DNA from: Sulfurisphaera ohwakuensis | GTDB taxonomy: Archaea; Thermoproteota; Thermoprotei_A; Sulfolobales; Sulfolobaceae | NCBI RefSeq assembly: GCF_009729055.1 | Contig: NZ_CP045484.1 | Coordinates: forward strand, 2,490,872 to 2,554,871 | DNA length: 64,000 nucleotides | Direction: 5' to 3' | Shown here: one piece after another, positions 18,493 to 28,883 of the stretch | Layout: the number at the start of each line of letters is the position of its first letter | Numbering within the stretch: position 1 is the first letter of the stretch | The notes under the pieces: model-generated | What the model was told of the DNA's origin: nothing | The model's database searches: none | Seen by the model: only the letters and a program-made list of their open reading frames with translations | Translations under genes and position numbers: made by a program

Positions 18493-19614
18493 ATGATTGT
18501 TTCACTATTAAGAGATTTAATAGAAATTCAAACGGTAAATCCACCGGGAAAAGATTATGAAACAATTGTAAACTATTTGAAGGATTTATTTTCTGGATTA
18601 GGGTTTAAAACCGAACTTATAACTATACCGGAGGAATACATTGATAAAAATTATATTTATTCTCCTCAACATAAAGGACATAAAAGAGTTATACTGATTG
18701 TAAAAAATTCTAGAGAACCATTACTTCATTTCAACTTTCATTACGATGTAGTTCCGCCTGGAGATAATTGGATAACAGAACCGTTTAAACTAAAGATAAT
18801 TGATAACAAAGCATTTGGTAGGGGAACGTCAGATATGAAAGGAGCTATAGTTAGCTTATATTTAGCTTTATCAAGGTTCAATGAGACACCAATAGAGATC
18901 GCCTTTGTTCCCGATGAGGAGAGTGGAGGAATTGGTTCTAAATATTTAACAGAAGAAATCGGAATTAAACCTAAGGAGGTAATATTTGGAGAACCTAGCT
19001 TCCCAAATATCTACATAGGGCACTACGGTATAATAAGAGGTGTTATAAAAGTTTTTGGAAAGCAAGTCCATGCAAGCATGGCGAATGAAGGTGTAAATGC
19101 ATTTCTTGAAGCATCAAAGTTTGCCCTCAAATTAAATGAAGAATTAAGTAAGAAATATAATATTAATTTGGGCGGATATACTATAAATTCTTCTAATAAT
19201 GATGGAATAGTACCAGGATTTTTTGCCTTTAGTTATTATAGGGCTATTTCACCTAATGAAGAAAAGCTTTTTGATAAAGAGATTGTTGACACAGTTTCCA
19301 AAGAGTTGGGAATAAATTATGAATTCGAAATAAAATCTACAATACCAGGATATGTTTCTAAAGAATCAGATTTAACTAAGCAACTAAAGTATTGTGTTAA
19401 ATCTGTTTTAAATATAAACCCAGAAAAGTTAGTCAGCAGTCTAAGATATGATGCAATATTCTATAAAGATTCTGTTTCAGTGAATTTTGGTCCTGGAGAT
19501 CCCAAACAAGCACATATAGTGAATGAATATATAGAACTAAAAAACATTGAAAAAACCAGTTTAGTCTATGAGTGTTTATTGAGGGAAAAGATAAAAAGTT
19601 TTAAAAATACGTGA
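18493..19614 (+). CDS. M20-family metallohydrolase (ArgE/DapE/CPG2 type)
   Basis: Zinc/cobalt-dependent amidohydrolase (373 aa) of the acetylornithine deacetylase / succinyl-diaminopimelate desuccinylase group. Metal and catalytic residues are seen in LHFNFHYDVVPPG (His, then Asp), FGRGTSDMKGA (bridging Asp), VPDEESGGIG (general-base Glu and metal Glu), FGEPSFP and, near the end, GPGDPKQAHIVNEYI (metal His). The dimerisation insertion (about residues 165-280) begins GVIKVFGKQVHASMA. It is last of three coupled genes. The exact acyl-amino-acid substrate is unknown. A poly-T/A tract follows. Confidence 0.85.
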   Translation: MIVSLLRDLIEIQTVNPPGKDYETIVNYLKDLFSGLGFKTELITIPEEYIDKNYIYSPQHKGHKRVILIVKNSREPLLHFNFHYDVVPPGDNWITEPFKLKIIDNKAFGRGTSDMKGAIVSLYLALSRFNETPIEIAFVPDEESGGIGSKYLTEEIGIKPKEVIFGEPSFPNIYIGHYGIIRGVIKVFGKQVHASMANEGVNAFLEASKFALKLNEELSKKYNINLGGYTINSSNNDGIVPGFFAFSYYRAISPNEEKLFDKEIVDTVSKELGINYEFEIKSTIPGYVSKESDLTKQLKYCVKSVLNINPEKLVSSLRYDAIFYKDSVSVNFGPGDPKQAHIVNEYIELKNIEKTSLVYECLLREKIKSFKNT

Positions 19615-19697
19615 TATGAGAATAAGATGAAATTAAAAAATTTTTAAGAAGTAAGTAAAAAAGTTTATTAATTGGAATTGGCTAATAACCCGTTAGA

Positions 19698-20303
19698 ATG
19701 AAGAAACTATACAAGATTAACTTTTCAATATTACATGAAGGTTGCTGGACCAGTAACGTTAAGGATAAAGTAGTTACATTGAATATCTCAAAATACAATA
19801 ATAATAAGATAAAAGTTAGTATAATATCGCCTCGACTATTAATAAAAGATCTAGAGAAATCTGAGAATGTATATGATATATTAAAGTATAGGAAGATTAA
19901 GGGAGGTTATATTATTGATTTTCTTGAGGAAATAAGTAGTACCGTATCTGGGTATTTATTATCTGACGACAACGTCTTATATCATAAAAATATTGTAAGA
20001 CAGAAATTAGAAAAATGGGAAATAATATCGCTAGGTAAATCTGTTACCAATAAATTAACTGAAAAATTTAATATTAGTAGTATTTCAATTAATGAAATAA
20101 AACCCTCAGATATACTATACTATGGTCTAACTGAAAAGGAGTTATTAGTTCTCAAAAATGCGATTTCGATGGGCTATTTTAACTATCCCAGAGCAGTAAA
20201 GGCTAATGAGATAGCTAAAAAATTAGGAATAAGCAAGCAAGATTTCCTTTATCATTTAAGAAATTCAATTAATAAATTAGTCTCCTCAATTGATTTTGAT
20301 TAA
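19698..20303 (+). CDS. HTH regulator with C-terminal Bat-type (HTH_10) domain
   Basis: A 201-residue DNA-binding protein. The C-terminal ~55 residues (LTEKELLVLKNAISMGYFNYPR ... ANEIAKKLGISKQDFLYHLR) match the HTH_10 domain of bacterio-opsin-activator-like archaeal regulators. The N-terminal ~140 residues form a sensor-like domain with no recognised family, often a small-molecule module in this group. It stands alone between the M20 operon and the APC permease and may control either. A TATA-like TTTATTAATTGG is about 25 bp before the ATG. Confidence 0.75.
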   Translation: MKKLYKINFSILHEGCWTSNVKDKVVTLNISKYNNNKIKVSIISPRLLIKDLEKSENVYDILKYRKIKGGYIIDFLEEISSTVSGYLLSDDNVLYHKNIVRQKLEKWEIISLGKSVTNKLTEKFNISSISINEIKPSDILYYGLTEKELLVLKNAISMGYFNYPRAVKANEIAKKLGISKQDFLYHLRNSINKLVSSIDFD

Positions 20304-20474
20304 CTTTTCGAAAAGTATTTATTACCTCTTATACTTAAATAACATCGTATATAGCAAATGACAATCCCTACTATTCTTATAAACTTTTCTTTTAACCCCG
20401 TTAAAAGAATGAACAAAAATGATAGGAAGATTCTAAGGTAAAAAAGGAAAAATCTTGATACTGTTTTTAATTAT

Positions 20475-21896
20475 ATGATGGAAGATAAAAAGAGTGATTT
20501 ACAAAAATCAGAACTTAGAAGAGAAGTATTAGGAACTTGGTTAGTTGCAAGTTATGGTATAGCAGCCAATGCACCAATAGCTGTAGCAACACTCTATTTT
20601 GTGGGTTTAGCTGGACTAGTTGGTGGGGCAATGCCACTTACAGTTCTTCTCTCATATTTAATTTATGCTACTACCTTAGTGGTAATTTATGAGTGGAGTA
20701 AGGAGATTGCAGCCTCTTACGGATATGTCGCTATGATAAAAAAGGGTCTTAATAGTAGCTTAGCAGCATTTACTGTGGGTTACGGATATATTTACCAATA
20801 TCTTATTGCTGGTGCAGCGGGATTCGGGGTATTAGGGTTAGCCTCGTTCATTTATCTAATCTCTCCTAGTATACAGTCATCAATGCCTTGGTTATGGGCT
20901 TTAATTGTAGTTGTAGTCACGGCAGAAATCACACTAATAATGTGGCTTGGAGTAAAACCTGGTGGGATTCTCAATCTTATTATAGGTTTAATATCAATAG
21001 GTTTCCTAATAATAACTTCACTATATTTAATTATAATAGCAGGTCCTAAGAATACTATCTATCCCTTTACTGCAGTCCCAGTTAATAACAACTGGGCTTT
21101 AGTACTAACTGCAATGATATTCGGGGTAACTACATTTGGTGGAGCTACGACACCAATAGGAGTTGCAGAAGAAGCTAAAATACCTAAGAAAACTTTACCT
21201 AGAGCACTTCTCCTAACTTTTGCTCTTTTAGGAGTCGGTTTAATTCTTAATTCTTATGCTCAAACGGTAGTCTATGGAATAAACAATATGTTTAATTATG
21301 CTAATCTACCTGATCCAATGATCATAATATATAATAAATATTTTAACCCCGTCATAGTTGGTCTTCTCATATTCTTAGTAGCATTTATGTTTAATTCCTC
21401 TGCTTTAGCATTTGCCACAAGTGGTAGTAGAATGATATTTGGAATGGCTAGAGATGGAATACTTTATCCTAGAATTTTCTCTAGAACTAATCATTATGGT
21501 GTACCAGGGAATGCTATAATACTAACTGGTATAATCACTGGTGCAGTTAGCCTTATTAGCGGATATATTTTAGGGCCACTTGAAGCCAGTATATTCTTGA
21601 TAACCTTCGGTTCATTTTATGTAGCTTTAGGACATTTATTTGCTGCAATCGGGCTAATAACACACAAGATAAAGTTAAGAAAGGCAGATATAGTAAAACA
21701 CATAGTAGTACCATTAATTTCCATAGGATTATATTTAGCAGTAATATATTTTGGTACTTATCCAGCTCCAGCATTTCCTCTTAATATAGCAGTATATGCA
21801 GCATGGGGCGTTCTATTACTTCACATAATTGGATATTACATGTTAAGAATGAGAAACCCAGAGAAAATAAGACATTTTGGGGATTATAGCCTATAG
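20475..21896 (+). CDS. APC-superfamily amino acid permease
   Basis: Polytopic transporter (473 aa, about 12 helices) of the amino acid-polyamine-organocation superfamily. The first helix region GTWLVASYGIAANAPIAVATLY, the GATTPIGVAEEAKIPKKTLPRAL loop after helix 6 (the 'EEARNPxRxIPRA' motif) and FATSGSRMIFGMARDGILYPRIF are typical. It starts MMEDKKSDLQK. It follows the Bat-type regulator and the peptidase operon, so import of amino acids or related nitrogen compounds is likely; substrate not determinable. Confidence 0.88.
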   Translation: MMEDKKSDLQKSELRREVLGTWLVASYGIAANAPIAVATLYFVGLAGLVGGAMPLTVLLSYLIYATTLVVIYEWSKEIAASYGYVAMIKKGLNSSLAAFTVGYGYIYQYLIAGAAGFGVLGLASFIYLISPSIQSSMPWLWALIVVVVTAEITLIMWLGVKPGGILNLIIGLISIGFLIITSLYLIIIAGPKNTIYPFTAVPVNNNWALVLTAMIFGVTTFGGATTPIGVAEEAKIPKKTLPRALLLTFALLGVGLILNSYAQTVVYGINNMFNYANLPDPMIIIYNKYFNPVIVGLLIFLVAFMFNSSALAFATSGSRMIFGMARDGILYPRIFSRTNHYGVPGNAIILTGIITGAVSLISGYILGPLEASIFLITFGSFYVALGHLFAAIGLITHKIKLRKADIVKHIVVPLISIGLYLAVIYFGTYPAPAFPLNIAVYAAWGVLLLHIIGYYMLRMRNPEKIRHFGDYSL

Positions 21897-22062
21897 AAGT
21901 TATTTAGCTTCTTTTTTAATAAATAATTGATTAACATAAAAAATTGAGAAACTGCAATTTGTATTATCAAAACCCTAGTTCTCTAATTATCAACTAAGTC
22001 ATTAAAAAGTGTAAAGAAGTCACCTATAATTATGGTGTTTCTAATTTAAACCAAATGAAAAA

Positions 22063-24012
22063 TTACTCGATACTAACTATTTCTTCAGCTTGTACACTTA
22101 TTTCTTTCTTTGTAGAATCTTTTATGTAAACTAAAGTACCGTTAGCTTTAGAGTACACCCTATTATTTCCAATAATCTCTATTGGATAAGGAGGTAAAAG
22201 ATACTCTTTCAGTCCCACTATATTTCTCCCTTTAGGCAAAATTATCACAATCTCTGCCTCAAGCTCCTTTAATTTTACCTTAATATCACCTTTTCCTAGT
22301 TCACCAGAAAACACTTTATAATAAATTGCTTCTTTATCGGTTTTGTAGACCTCTTCAATTTCTTTCTCATTCACATTAAAGAAAGCTATTGCATCATACC
22401 CTTTAACCTTACTTCTAATTTTTAGTAGAACATCATCTTTTAAGGGGTTTTTAAACAGCAGATCCGGCGTAATAGTACCTGGTTCATCTACTCTAACTAT
22501 TTCCCCATTTGGTAACAATACTGACTTAAGTAGCTCAACGTTTGTTCTTTCTGGATGCCTATCAGTAATATATATTGGACCTCCACTGAAAATCCTTGCT
22601 ATTAGATGTATTTTAGCATATGGGTCGTATGAGATGAACATATCATAGTCTGGGTAAGCTATTTGAGAAGTTAGTAAGGAATTATATGCGTCGAAGAGTA
22701 TGTGTAACTTAGCTCCTTCTTTCCAAAAGGGGACATAATCAATAGAGTTTCTCATAATATTACTATACAAATAATTACAATAATTTTCAGGAGTCATAGA
22801 CATACAATTTATTATATCTAACCCAAAGACACTTTGAAGGGAAAACTGGATATTTCTAGCTACAATACCTATAGGCAATCCTTCATATATAGCATGAATA
22901 GCCCATTGATTATCTACCTTAACGAAATCGAAACCTTCTCTCATAATATGACCGTCAAACTCCTTGTAAAAGTGAAGAGAATCTTCTAGTGATGAGGCTG
23001 GCGGAACATAACTATTAAGGAATTTACTGAAATGACCGGTAACATTGTATGTTTTTAAAAAGTTTTGTGTTAACCCTCCCCAATGACCGTTTATAGTATG
23101 CCATAAGCCTACATACTTAATTCCTAATGCTCTTAAAGATTCTATGAGCTTTTTAAACCCGCTAGGAAATTTCTTACTATCTGGATTTAAGGAATTTAAA
23201 GCCCTATCAGTTTGATCTTGCCAACCATCATCTATCAAAACCCAGCTTAGTTTTACACCCCTGTCAATTATACCCTTTACCGTTTTCAACAAATTCTCCT
23301 CATTTAGATCTTTAGTTAGGAAAGCATTCCAACTACACCAGCCCAATCCATTTAACAATTTCTGGGGAACTCCCTTTTGTTCTCGCAGTTTAAATGTTAG
23401 TAAATGTTTAGAGGCTATTTCAAATGAAGATCTTATAGCCTCATAAGGATCTTTTGAAATTCCAATTGATAAGAAATAACTTTCCGGAATTATATCAGTG
23501 ACTAACCCAGTATAAATTATGACTTTGTCAGATGATAAATAAGCTGTTACATAGTTATTTGAAAGAGATAGTATGGCTTCATATTTTCCATTTTCTTCAG
23601 CTAATACAAAGACAGAATAGGCTGGAATAATCCCGACAACTGGATAAATCCAGCAAGGATAAGTTCTTAAGTAACTTTCATGATCTAGATTCTCTAATTT
23701 ATAATTCACTTCCCTAGGGGGATCTGTTACTGGTTCCGTGTCTATAGCAAGTGAATTATAATAACTAAAGGCTTTACTATAAGTTTCAGCATAGATTTGT
23801 TGAGTTGTAAATGACAGTATGTTATTAGTATTAATATCTAATTTCACCTCTATAGGAAACTTAGATAGTCTAACAAAGGACTTAACCTCTACGCTCAATA
23901 ATTTACCTTCATCATATTCTTTAGTGTGTAACTTCACTAACGCAATGTTCTCACAATTTCCTTTTTCATCACACTTATATTTCTTCCCATTTTCGTCATA
24001 TAGCCAAATCAT
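22063..24012 (-). CDS. galS: Alpha-galactosidase, glycoside hydrolase family 36
   Basis: GH36-type alpha-galactosidase (about 649 aa from MIWLYDENG), close in size and layout to the characterised S. solfataricus enzyme. The N-terminal beta domain (~1-215) is followed by a TIM barrel starting [10 protein letters not shown]. Active-site motifs are [11 protein letters not shown], the nucleophile in FVKVDNQWA, and [12 protein letters not shown] in the acid/base region. TDRHPE and a C-terminal beta domain follow. The frame is open to 24054, but those 14 residues are hydrophobic and overlie TATA-like DNA (ATTATATATA), so the ATG at 24012 is preferred. It could hydrolyse raffinose-type oligosaccharides inside the cell. 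It starts the sugar-acid island. Confidence 0.82.
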   Translation of the reverse strand: MIWLYDENGKKYKCDEKGNCENIALVKLHTKEYDEGKLLSVEVKSFVRLSKFPIEVKLDINTNNILSFTTQQIYAETYSKAFSYYNSLAIDTEPVTDPPREVNYKLENLDHESYLRTYPCWIYPVVGIIPAYSVFVLAEENGKYEAILSLSNNYVTAYLSSDKVIIYTGLVTDIIPESYFLSIGISKDPYEAIRSSFEIASKHLLTFKLREQKGVPQKLLNGLGWCSWNAFLTKDLNEENLLKTVKGIIDRGVKLSWVLIDDGWQDQTDRALNSLNPDSKKFPSGFKKLIESLRALGIKYVGLWHTINGHWGGLTQNFLKTYNVTGHFSKFLNSYVPPASSLEDSLHFYKEFDGHIMREGFDFVKVDNQWAIHAIYEGLPIGIVARNIQFSLQSVFGLDIINCMSMTPENYCNYLYSNIMRNSIDYVPFWKEGAKLHILFDAYNSLLTSQIAYPDYDMFISYDPYAKIHLIARIFSGGPIYITDRHPERTNVELLKSVLLPNGEIVRVDEPGTITPDLLFKNPLKDDVLLKIRSKVKGYDAIAFFNVNEKEIEEVYKTDKEAIYYKVFSGELGKGDIKVKLKELEAEIVIILPKGRNIVGLKEYLLPPYPIEIIGNNRVYSKANGTLVYIKDSTKKEISVQAEEIVSIE

Positions 24013-24228
24013 CTTGGTATATATAATAGCAAAGATAATTATTAAGATAAGCAATCTTGATTTATGTTATGACAATTTGTAATAACATTTCTTCTAACCA
24101 CTTATTCTTTTCTTGTATATTGCTATAATTAAAATTGTGTAGTTGTTAATTTTGAACTTTATTTATTGATTTTATACTCACAAGTAATACTTAATATACA
24201 AAAATTGATAGTTTAACCTTACCCTTTC

Positions 24229-25086
24229 TTACAATTTTTTAAATCTATATGATGGAATTCCCTTTACATTTACGTGCGTAGTGAAAACCCTACCGCTTAA
24301 AGGTTCGTCTTCTTTACTTGCAGTGGTTATGAATAACCTATTCATTTCATGCGTACCAAATGTGACTGAAGTAACATAAGTCACTGGAAGCTTTATTTCA
24401 AAAACTTTTTCTCCACGTGATGACCACCTACTAACTTTTCCTCCACCCCAATGGGCTATCCATAAATATCCTTCCTCATCTATCGTCATACCGTCTGGAT
24501 TACCCGGTTCTCCATTAAAGTCAATCAAAACTCTTTTATTGTATATCTCTCCCTTGTCAAGGTCAAAATCAAAAGCATAAACTTTCCTTATCGGGCTATC
24601 TATTAAGTACATGACATCATTATCTGGACTCCATCCTAAGCCATTAGAAACAGTTAAGCCAGATAAAATTTTAGTTATATTACTTTTTTCAAATTTATAT
24701 AAGTTACCAGTAGGGCCAGATTTCTTCATATTCATTGTACCTGCCCAATATCTTCCTAGAGCATCGCATTTTCCATCATTAAATCTATTCTCCTCGTACT
24801 CAACTTCTACTTCCCCTATTTTATTTACATTTTTTGTTCTGAAATTTATAATATAAAAACCGTGCCTTATCGTAGCTATAATTTCATCTTTTGAAATAAT
24901 ACATAATGAGGAAACCAAATCTGGAGTTACATATTCATTTTCTGAATTACTATCTAGGTCTTTAATCAAAATTTTCTTTCCTTCAATATCTACCCAAAAA
25001 AGTTTATTTAACTGTATATCATAAACAGGTCCTTCTCCTAATTTTGCTTTATATATACTTAATGCTTCCACACTCATATTATTCAC
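24229..25086 (-). CDS. SMP-30/gluconolactonase-family sugar lactonase
   Basis: Six-bladed beta-propeller lactonase (285 aa) predicted to hydrolyse an aldonolactone to the sugar acid. Metal and substrate motifs are LGEGPVYD (Glu), [18 protein letters not shown] (Asn/Asp), [19 protein letters not shown] (Asn) and [25 protein letters not shown] (Asp). The start is MNNMSVEAL; a second Met at 25077 is possible. TTTAAAAC lies 15-25 bp upstream and a perfect palindrome 67-80 bp upstream. With the neighbouring SDR dehydrogenase it forms the oxidation and hydrolysis steps of a non-phosphorylative sugar-acid pathway. Confidence 0.85.
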   Translation of the reverse strand: MNNMSVEALSIYKAKLGEGPVYDIQLNKLFWVDIEGKKILIKDLDSNSENEYVTPDLVSSLCIISKDEIIATIRHGFYIINFRTKNVNKIGEVEVEYEENRFNDGKCDALGRYWAGTMNMKKSGPTGNLYKFEKSNITKILSGLTVSNGLGWSPDNDVMYLIDSPIRKVYAFDFDLDKGEIYNKRVLIDFNGEPGNPDGMTIDEEGYLWIAHWGGGKVSRWSSRGEKVFEIKLPVTYVTSVTFGTHEMNRLFITTASKEDEPLSGRVFTTHVNVKGIPSYRFKKL

Positions 25087-25152
25087 TAATTACTAGAGTT
25101 TTAAAGTTTTTAATAAGATGTACGTAACATTATAAAAAAGAGATTCAGATTT

Positions 25153-25166
25153 TGTATTGCAATACA
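25153..25166. promoter_or_regulatory. Perfect 14-bp palindrome upstream of the lactonase gene
   Basis: TGTATTGCAATACA is a perfect dyad lying 67-80 bp before the lactonase start, in the gap behind the SDR gene. It shares a TGTAT half-site with the GTATAC-type motifs nearby but is not the same site. Operator function is inference. Confidence 0.35.
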
Positions 25167-25229
25167 TTAGAAAATATCTAATCATTAATTTGTAACCCTA
25201 TTGTAAACACGAAAATTATCTTTAAAAAA

Positions 25230-25991
25230 TTATACAGCTCCAGAAGTAATTTCTTCTGGATCTGGTTTTCTGCTTATTATCCTTCCTCCATCTATAATTA
25301 TCTCGGTTCCAGTTATGAATGTATTATAGTCTGATGCTAGAAAAGCTAACAAGTTAGCAACTTCTTGAGGTCTGCCCATTCTTCCCAGAAGTGTCGCAGC
25401 ATTTTTATCCAACTTCTCTGGGACTTTTTCACCTTTAGTATATATTGGTCCTGGGACAACAGCAATAACCTGAATTCCATATTTTCCTAAATCTACAGCA
25501 AGACTTTTAGTCATAGCTATTAGACCCCCCTTAACTGTAACATAAGGTAAGGATTCCGGCAATGGGTAGTGAGCTTGTATAGCAGCTATGTTTATTATTT
25601 TACCTTTAATACTATTCTTTATCATAAGTTCGGCTGCCATTTTTGAAAGTAACATAGGGGCAGTAAGTACTAAAGATATCATCTTATCCCACTCTTCCAA
25701 TATAACATTAAGTATAGAATATCTGGAATTAGTTGAAGCATTATTAATTAAACAATCTATAGTTGCTATTTCCTTTTTATACCACTCTATAAATGAGAGG
25801 AGTTGTTCCCTAGAAGTTAAATCTACTTTAACAAATTGAATACTATTGTTCTCTTTTTTGACTGATTCAATATTTCTCCCTAAAGCTATTACTTTTGCAC
25901 CAAGTTCAGCAAATAGTTTTGCTGTGGCTAATCCTATTCCGTGAGTACCTCCAGTAATTAGACATGTTTTACCTTTGAGAGATATTTCCAT
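25230..25991 (-). CDS. Short-chain dehydrogenase/reductase (sugar dehydrogenase type)
   Basis: Classical SDR (253 aa): TGGTHGIG (residues ~14-21) binds the nucleotide, NNAS is the structural motif, and YVTVKGG provides the catalytic Tyr and Lys, preceded by [10 protein letters not shown] where Ser is expected (Ala-Ala-Ile here, so the catalytic Ser position is not obvious). The C-terminal [13 protein letters not shown] is typical. It probably oxidises an aldose to a lactone for the adjacent SMP-30 protein. Its start region carries a GTATAC-type motif (26043-26048) and a perfect AGATATTAATATCT palindrome (26019-26032). Confidence 0.85.
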   Translation of the reverse strand: MEISLKGKTCLITGGTHGIGLATAKLFAELGAKVIALGRNIESVKKENNSIQFVKVDLTSREQLLSFIEWYKKEIATIDCLINNASTNSRYSILNVILEEWDKMISLVLTAPMLLSKMAAELMIKNSIKGKIINIAAIQAHYPLPESLPYVTVKGGLIAMTKSLAVDLGKYGIQVIAVVPGPIYTKGEKVPEKLDKNAATLLGRMGRPQEVANLLAFLASDYNTFITGTEIIIDGGRIISRKPDPEEITSGAV

Positions 25992-26018
25992 GGCTATCGT
26001 GAAATAAAAGAGCTAATT

Positions 26019-26050
26019 AGATATTAATATCTTTATTATAATGTATACGC
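26019..26050. promoter_or_regulatory. Promoter/operator region of the SDR gene
   Basis: Read on the minus strand it holds GCGTATACATTAT, one of five similar dyads in this island, then a TATA-like ATTATAATAAAG, then the palindrome AGATATTAATATCT (26019-26032), ending 28 bp before the SDR ATG. The arrangement suggests repression or activation at the promoter by the GntR protein encoded at 30685. Confidence 0.5.
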
Positions 26051-26167
26051 ATCAAAATATTATGAGACATAAATTTATCATAAAAACGAATTATGCAAAT
26101 ATTATCTAATATCTATTTAATCAGTATAATAACTAAAAGATTTAATCAATAATATTTAACATTTACA

Positions 26168-26213
26168 ATCATTGTATACCATTAAACTTTATATATGTAA
26201 ATGTATACAATAA
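26168..26213. promoter_or_regulatory. Paired GTATAC operators flanking a TATA box
   Basis: ATTGTATACCATTA (26171-26184) and, inverted, ATTGTATACATT (26200-26211 on the minus strand) flank CTTTATATATG (26187-26197), the TATA box for the MFS transporter remnant. The two sites are 29 bp apart, about three helical turns. A dimeric regulator bound here would cover the promoter. This matches the short-spaced GT..AC half-sites known for GntR-family operators. Confidence 0.55.
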
Positions 26214-26250
26214 TATTTGAGGAATTACTATGATAATTCCCTAAGAAGAG

Positions 26251-26631
26251 GTGGTAAAAAGATTAGATAACGCTAAAGTTATGAGACTACATATTTTAGC
26301 AACTATTATAGATGCACTAGGGGGATTCCTATTTAGATATGATACTGGAATAATAGGGAGTGTGCTTGTATACGTTACACCTCTTTTTCATTTAACGCCA
26401 CCAGAAGTTGTAATATTAACAGCTGGAACATCATTATTAGCAAGCATCGGTGCACTTGCGGCAGGACCTATAACTGATAAATATGGAAGAAAATCACTAC
26501 TAGTTGCAGATGGTGCGATGTATGCTGTATTCGCTCTGCTATCTGCGATAGCTACAAACTCATTTCTCCTCATTTTACGTAGAAGTTTAGTAGGTTTCGC
26601 TATAGGATACAGTATATTAGAAGTAAACTGA
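26251..26631 (+). pseudogene. Truncated sugar-porter MFS transporter
   Basis: The first ~126 residues of an MFS sugar porter. LGGFLFRYDTGIIGSVL is helix 1, TDKYGRKSLL the conserved loop after helix 2, and about two more helices follow before the frame ends in LEVN at a stop. Intact family members have about 450 residues and 12 helices, so this cannot transport. A GAGGTGG ribosome site (26248-26254) overlaps the nominal GTG start; the in-frame codon at the right distance is TTA (26263-26265), so the original start codon may also be lost. No further MFS sequence was recognised downstream. Confidence 0.75.
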
Positions 26632-26722
26632 TGCAATACTACAAGAAATTATCGAATCTCATGACTGTTTGAGAACACACCCCCAATATTAAAGATAAGG
26701 AAAAAATCTCATCTTGTTATAA

Positions 26723-26743
26723 CCCCTTGAGTAAATAAAGGGG
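26723..26743. repeat. Hairpin in the 254-bp gap after the MFS remnant
   Basis: CCCCTT and AAGGGG are separated by nine bases and followed by GGGGCTAAAACG. G-rich DNA is rare here, and the hairpin may mark a deletion scar or an insertion-sequence end associated with loss of the transporter's 3' part. The rest of 26632-26840 shows no gene. Confidence 0.35.
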
Positions 26744-26842
26744 GGCTAAAACGAGTACCAACAGGAAGAAAATCTACGCCTTATATAAGTAAAGAAATTA
26801 ATGACAATTATAGATTACATTATACGAGTAACATTAGCTAAT

Positions 26843-26863
26843 GTATACAGTTAAGTATATATA
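26843..26863 (+). promoter_or_regulatory. GTATAC operator and TATA box of the dehydratase operon
   Basis: ATGTATACAGT (dyad core 26843-26848) immediately precedes GTATATATAC (TATA, about 26855-26863), which is 27 bp before the ATG at 26886. On the minus strand the dyad reads ACTGTATACATTA, identical over 13 bases to the site at 31370. The promoter looks intact although the genes behind it are broken. Confidence 0.55.
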
Positions 26864-26885
26864 CTTTTTTACAAGATTATATATT

Positions 26886-27182
26886 ATGCCACATTTTCTA
26901 ATTCACAACAAGCAAGACAATGTATGAGTAGCTGTAGTGGATATAAAGGCTGGAGAAGAGGTTGAAGGAGTTTATATCGAGGATATGGCAATAGGTCCTA
27001 GAATTAAGGCTCTTAATGATATACCATTAGGTCATAAAATTGCATCAACTAATATAAAGAAGGGCGATGTCGCTATTAAATATGGAAGACCTATAGGGAT
27101 TGCTATATCCGATATTAAAGTTGGTGAGCACGTTCATATACATAATATAAAATCGATTAGGTGGGGGAATTTAAAGAGGTGA
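26886..27182 (+). pseudogene. Altronate/galactarate dehydratase small subunit (UxaA N-terminal, SAF) with nonsense codon
   Basis: From the leaderless ATG the frame reads MPHFLIHNKQDNV, then TGA (26925-26927), then VAVVDIKAGEEVEGVYIEDM through to the end. Family members read DNV-G-VA at this point, so a GGA to TGA change is the simplest explanation. The rest is a typical SAF domain (IPLGHKIASTNIKKGDVAIKYGRPIGIAISDIKVGEHVHIHN). Translation could only restart at the GTG at 26937, losing the N-terminal strand. A GAGGTGA ribosome site at its end serves the next gene, so the two subunits were one operon. Confidence 0.8.
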
Positions 27183-27187
27183 TTTAA

Positions 27188-27859
27188 ATGGAAAAGGTTA
27201 CTATTAAAGGTTATATTAGAGAAAATGGGAGTGTTGGAATAAGGAACCATGTTGCAATAATACCGGTTGACGATTTATCAAATAGTGCAGCTGTAGCAGT
27301 TTCAAGAATTATTAGGGGTACGATTGCTTTGCCTCATCCTTATGGTAGGTTACAATTTGGGAAAGATTTAGATTTACTCTTCCACATATTGTCTGGGACT
27401 GGAGCAAATCCGAATGTTGCTGGAGCTATTGTTATTGGAATTGAGGATAACTGGGCTCATAAAGTTGCTGACAAAATTGCTGAAACCGGTAAACCAGTGG
27501 AAGTTTTTCCGATTGAAGGAAATGGAGATTTAAGGGTAATCGAAAAAGCATCTAGAAAAGCCAAAGAATTCGTCCAATATGCTAGCGAAAAACAAAGGAC
27601 AGAAGTTGACTTATCATCAATTGTTGTAAGTATAAAGTGTGGAGAGAGTGATACAACATCTGGTTTAGCATCAAATCCCGCAACAGGCTATGCTGTGGAT
27701 AGACTAATTGATTATGAGGCTACCGTTCTATTTGGCGAGACTTCAGAGTTAACTGGAGCCGAGGACATAGTAGCTAATAGGATTCCAGATCCAGCATTAA
27801 GAGAGAAATTTATGAAGATTTATAAAGAATATGTTAGCTTTATTGAGTCTCAAGGAGCT
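27188..27859 (+). pseudogene. Altronate/galactarate-type dehydratase large subunit, 5' part (split by IS110)
   Basis: N-terminal ~224 residues of the UxaA/GarD-type dehydratase large subunit: GYIRENGSVGIRNHVAIIP, IKCGESDTTSGLASNPATG (metal-binding region) and ILFGETSELTGAED-type sequence (VLFGETSELTGAED). The protein departs from the family immediately after FIESQGA, where the IS110 element begins; the following ~28 residues in the open frame are IS sequence. The remainder resumes at about 29046 in the correct order. The enzyme would dehydrate a hexonate/hexarate to a 2-keto-3-deoxy acid; as it stands it is inactivated. Confidence 0.85.
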
Positions 27860-27932
27860 TCCGGTATAAAAACCTTTCCATCAAAAATTAAGCATAGTCC
27901 ACACTACTTATGGAAAAGTAAGGCTCTCCTTA

Positions 27933-28883
27933 TCACTCGCTAGCATCAAATGGTTTATTATAATACAGCACAGCCCAAGTAATAACAGCTAATTTCCTTG
28001 CACAGGCAACAATCAACTTCTTACCCTTCAACTTTCCCTTATGCTCTTCATAAAAACGCTTGATAACAGGATTAACCCTAATAGCAGTTAAAGCTGCAAG
28101 ATAGAAAGCTCTCCTCAAAACAGCATCACCCCTCTTAGAAATACCCTTAGAAACAACACTCTTACCACTAGACTCAATAACTGGGTCAAGACCACAATAA
28201 GCAACAAACCTCTTCCTATCACTAAAGCGCCTAATATCACCAACCCTAGCCAAAATTATACAACCCAAGGTTTTACCAATACCAGGAATGGTGAAAATCA
28301 AACTATCCTTGGGAACAAGATCCTCAAGTTTCTCCTCAATCTCCCTCTTCCTAACCTCAAGTCTCTCCAACTCCTCCAAAAGAAACCTAACCTCAGCCAA
28401 GACAATACTATCCCCACCCCTCAAAACCTCCTCTAAGTTCTTCTTGGACAAACTATCCTTATAGCCCAAAAGTATCAAATCCCTCCTCAACCTATTCTTA
28501 ACCCTAGCAATACTCCTAGTAACAAAATCCCATTGGCTAGTTAACTCCCTAGCATCACTTGTTGTAAACTCACTACCCATACTTACAACTAGTTCAGCAA
28601 GCTTTTTAGCATCATTCTTATCACTCTTCTTACCCCTAAAATCCTTGAACTTCTTGAGTATGAAGGGATTAATAATCCTAACGTCATACTCTCCCATCAA
28701 GTACTTTGCTAGGTTAATGTGGTAAATTCCAGTACTTTCAATACCCACTTTACAACCCTTAGGCAAGATCTTAATTATCTCCTCATAACCTTGCCTATCA
28801 TTAGGAAACTCGTAGTATTTGCCTTGGAAATATACTACTAATTTATCTTTTGATACGTCTATTCCTGCGACTGGGGCCTCCAT
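27933..28883 (-). CDS. IS110-family transposase (DEDD)
   Basis: Intact 316-residue recombinase. The N-terminal RuvC-like DEDD domain shows AGIDVSKDKL (Asp), GIESTGIYH (Glu) and SDKNDAKKLAEL (Asp pair). The C-terminal Tnp_20 domain shows IPGIGKTLGCIILARVGDI, FVAYCGLDP and SGKSVVSKGISKRGDAVLRRAFY with the conserved serine region. IS110 recombinases act with a structured RNA encoded in the element's non-coding end. With all motifs intact it could still be mobile. Confidence 0.93.
   Translation of the reverse strand: MEAPVAGIDVSKDKLVVYFQGKYYEFPNDRQGYEEIIKILPKGCKVGIESTGIYHINLAKYLMGEYDVRIINPFILKKFKDFRGKKSDKNDAKKLAELVVSMGSEFTTSDARELTSQWDFVTRSIARVKNRLRRDLILLGYKDSLSKKNLEEVLRGGDSIVLAEVRFLLEELERLEVRKREIEEKLEDLVPKDSLIFTIPGIGKTLGCIILARVGDIRRFSDRKRFVAYCGLDPVIESSGKSVVSKGISKRGDAVLRRAFYLAALTAIRVNPVIKRFYEEHKGKLKGKKLIVACARKLAVITWAVLYYNKPFDASE

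Noticed and set aside
26925-26927. In-frame TGA in the dehydratase small subunit considered as selenocysteine
   Set aside because: The family has Gly at that point, Sulfolobales have no known selenocysteine machinery, and the partner gene is independently disrupted.
27860-27943. C-terminal 28 residues of the 251-codon dehydratase frame as part of the enzyme
   Set aside because: They diverge from the family exactly at the IS110 border and the true continuation is found beyond the element.
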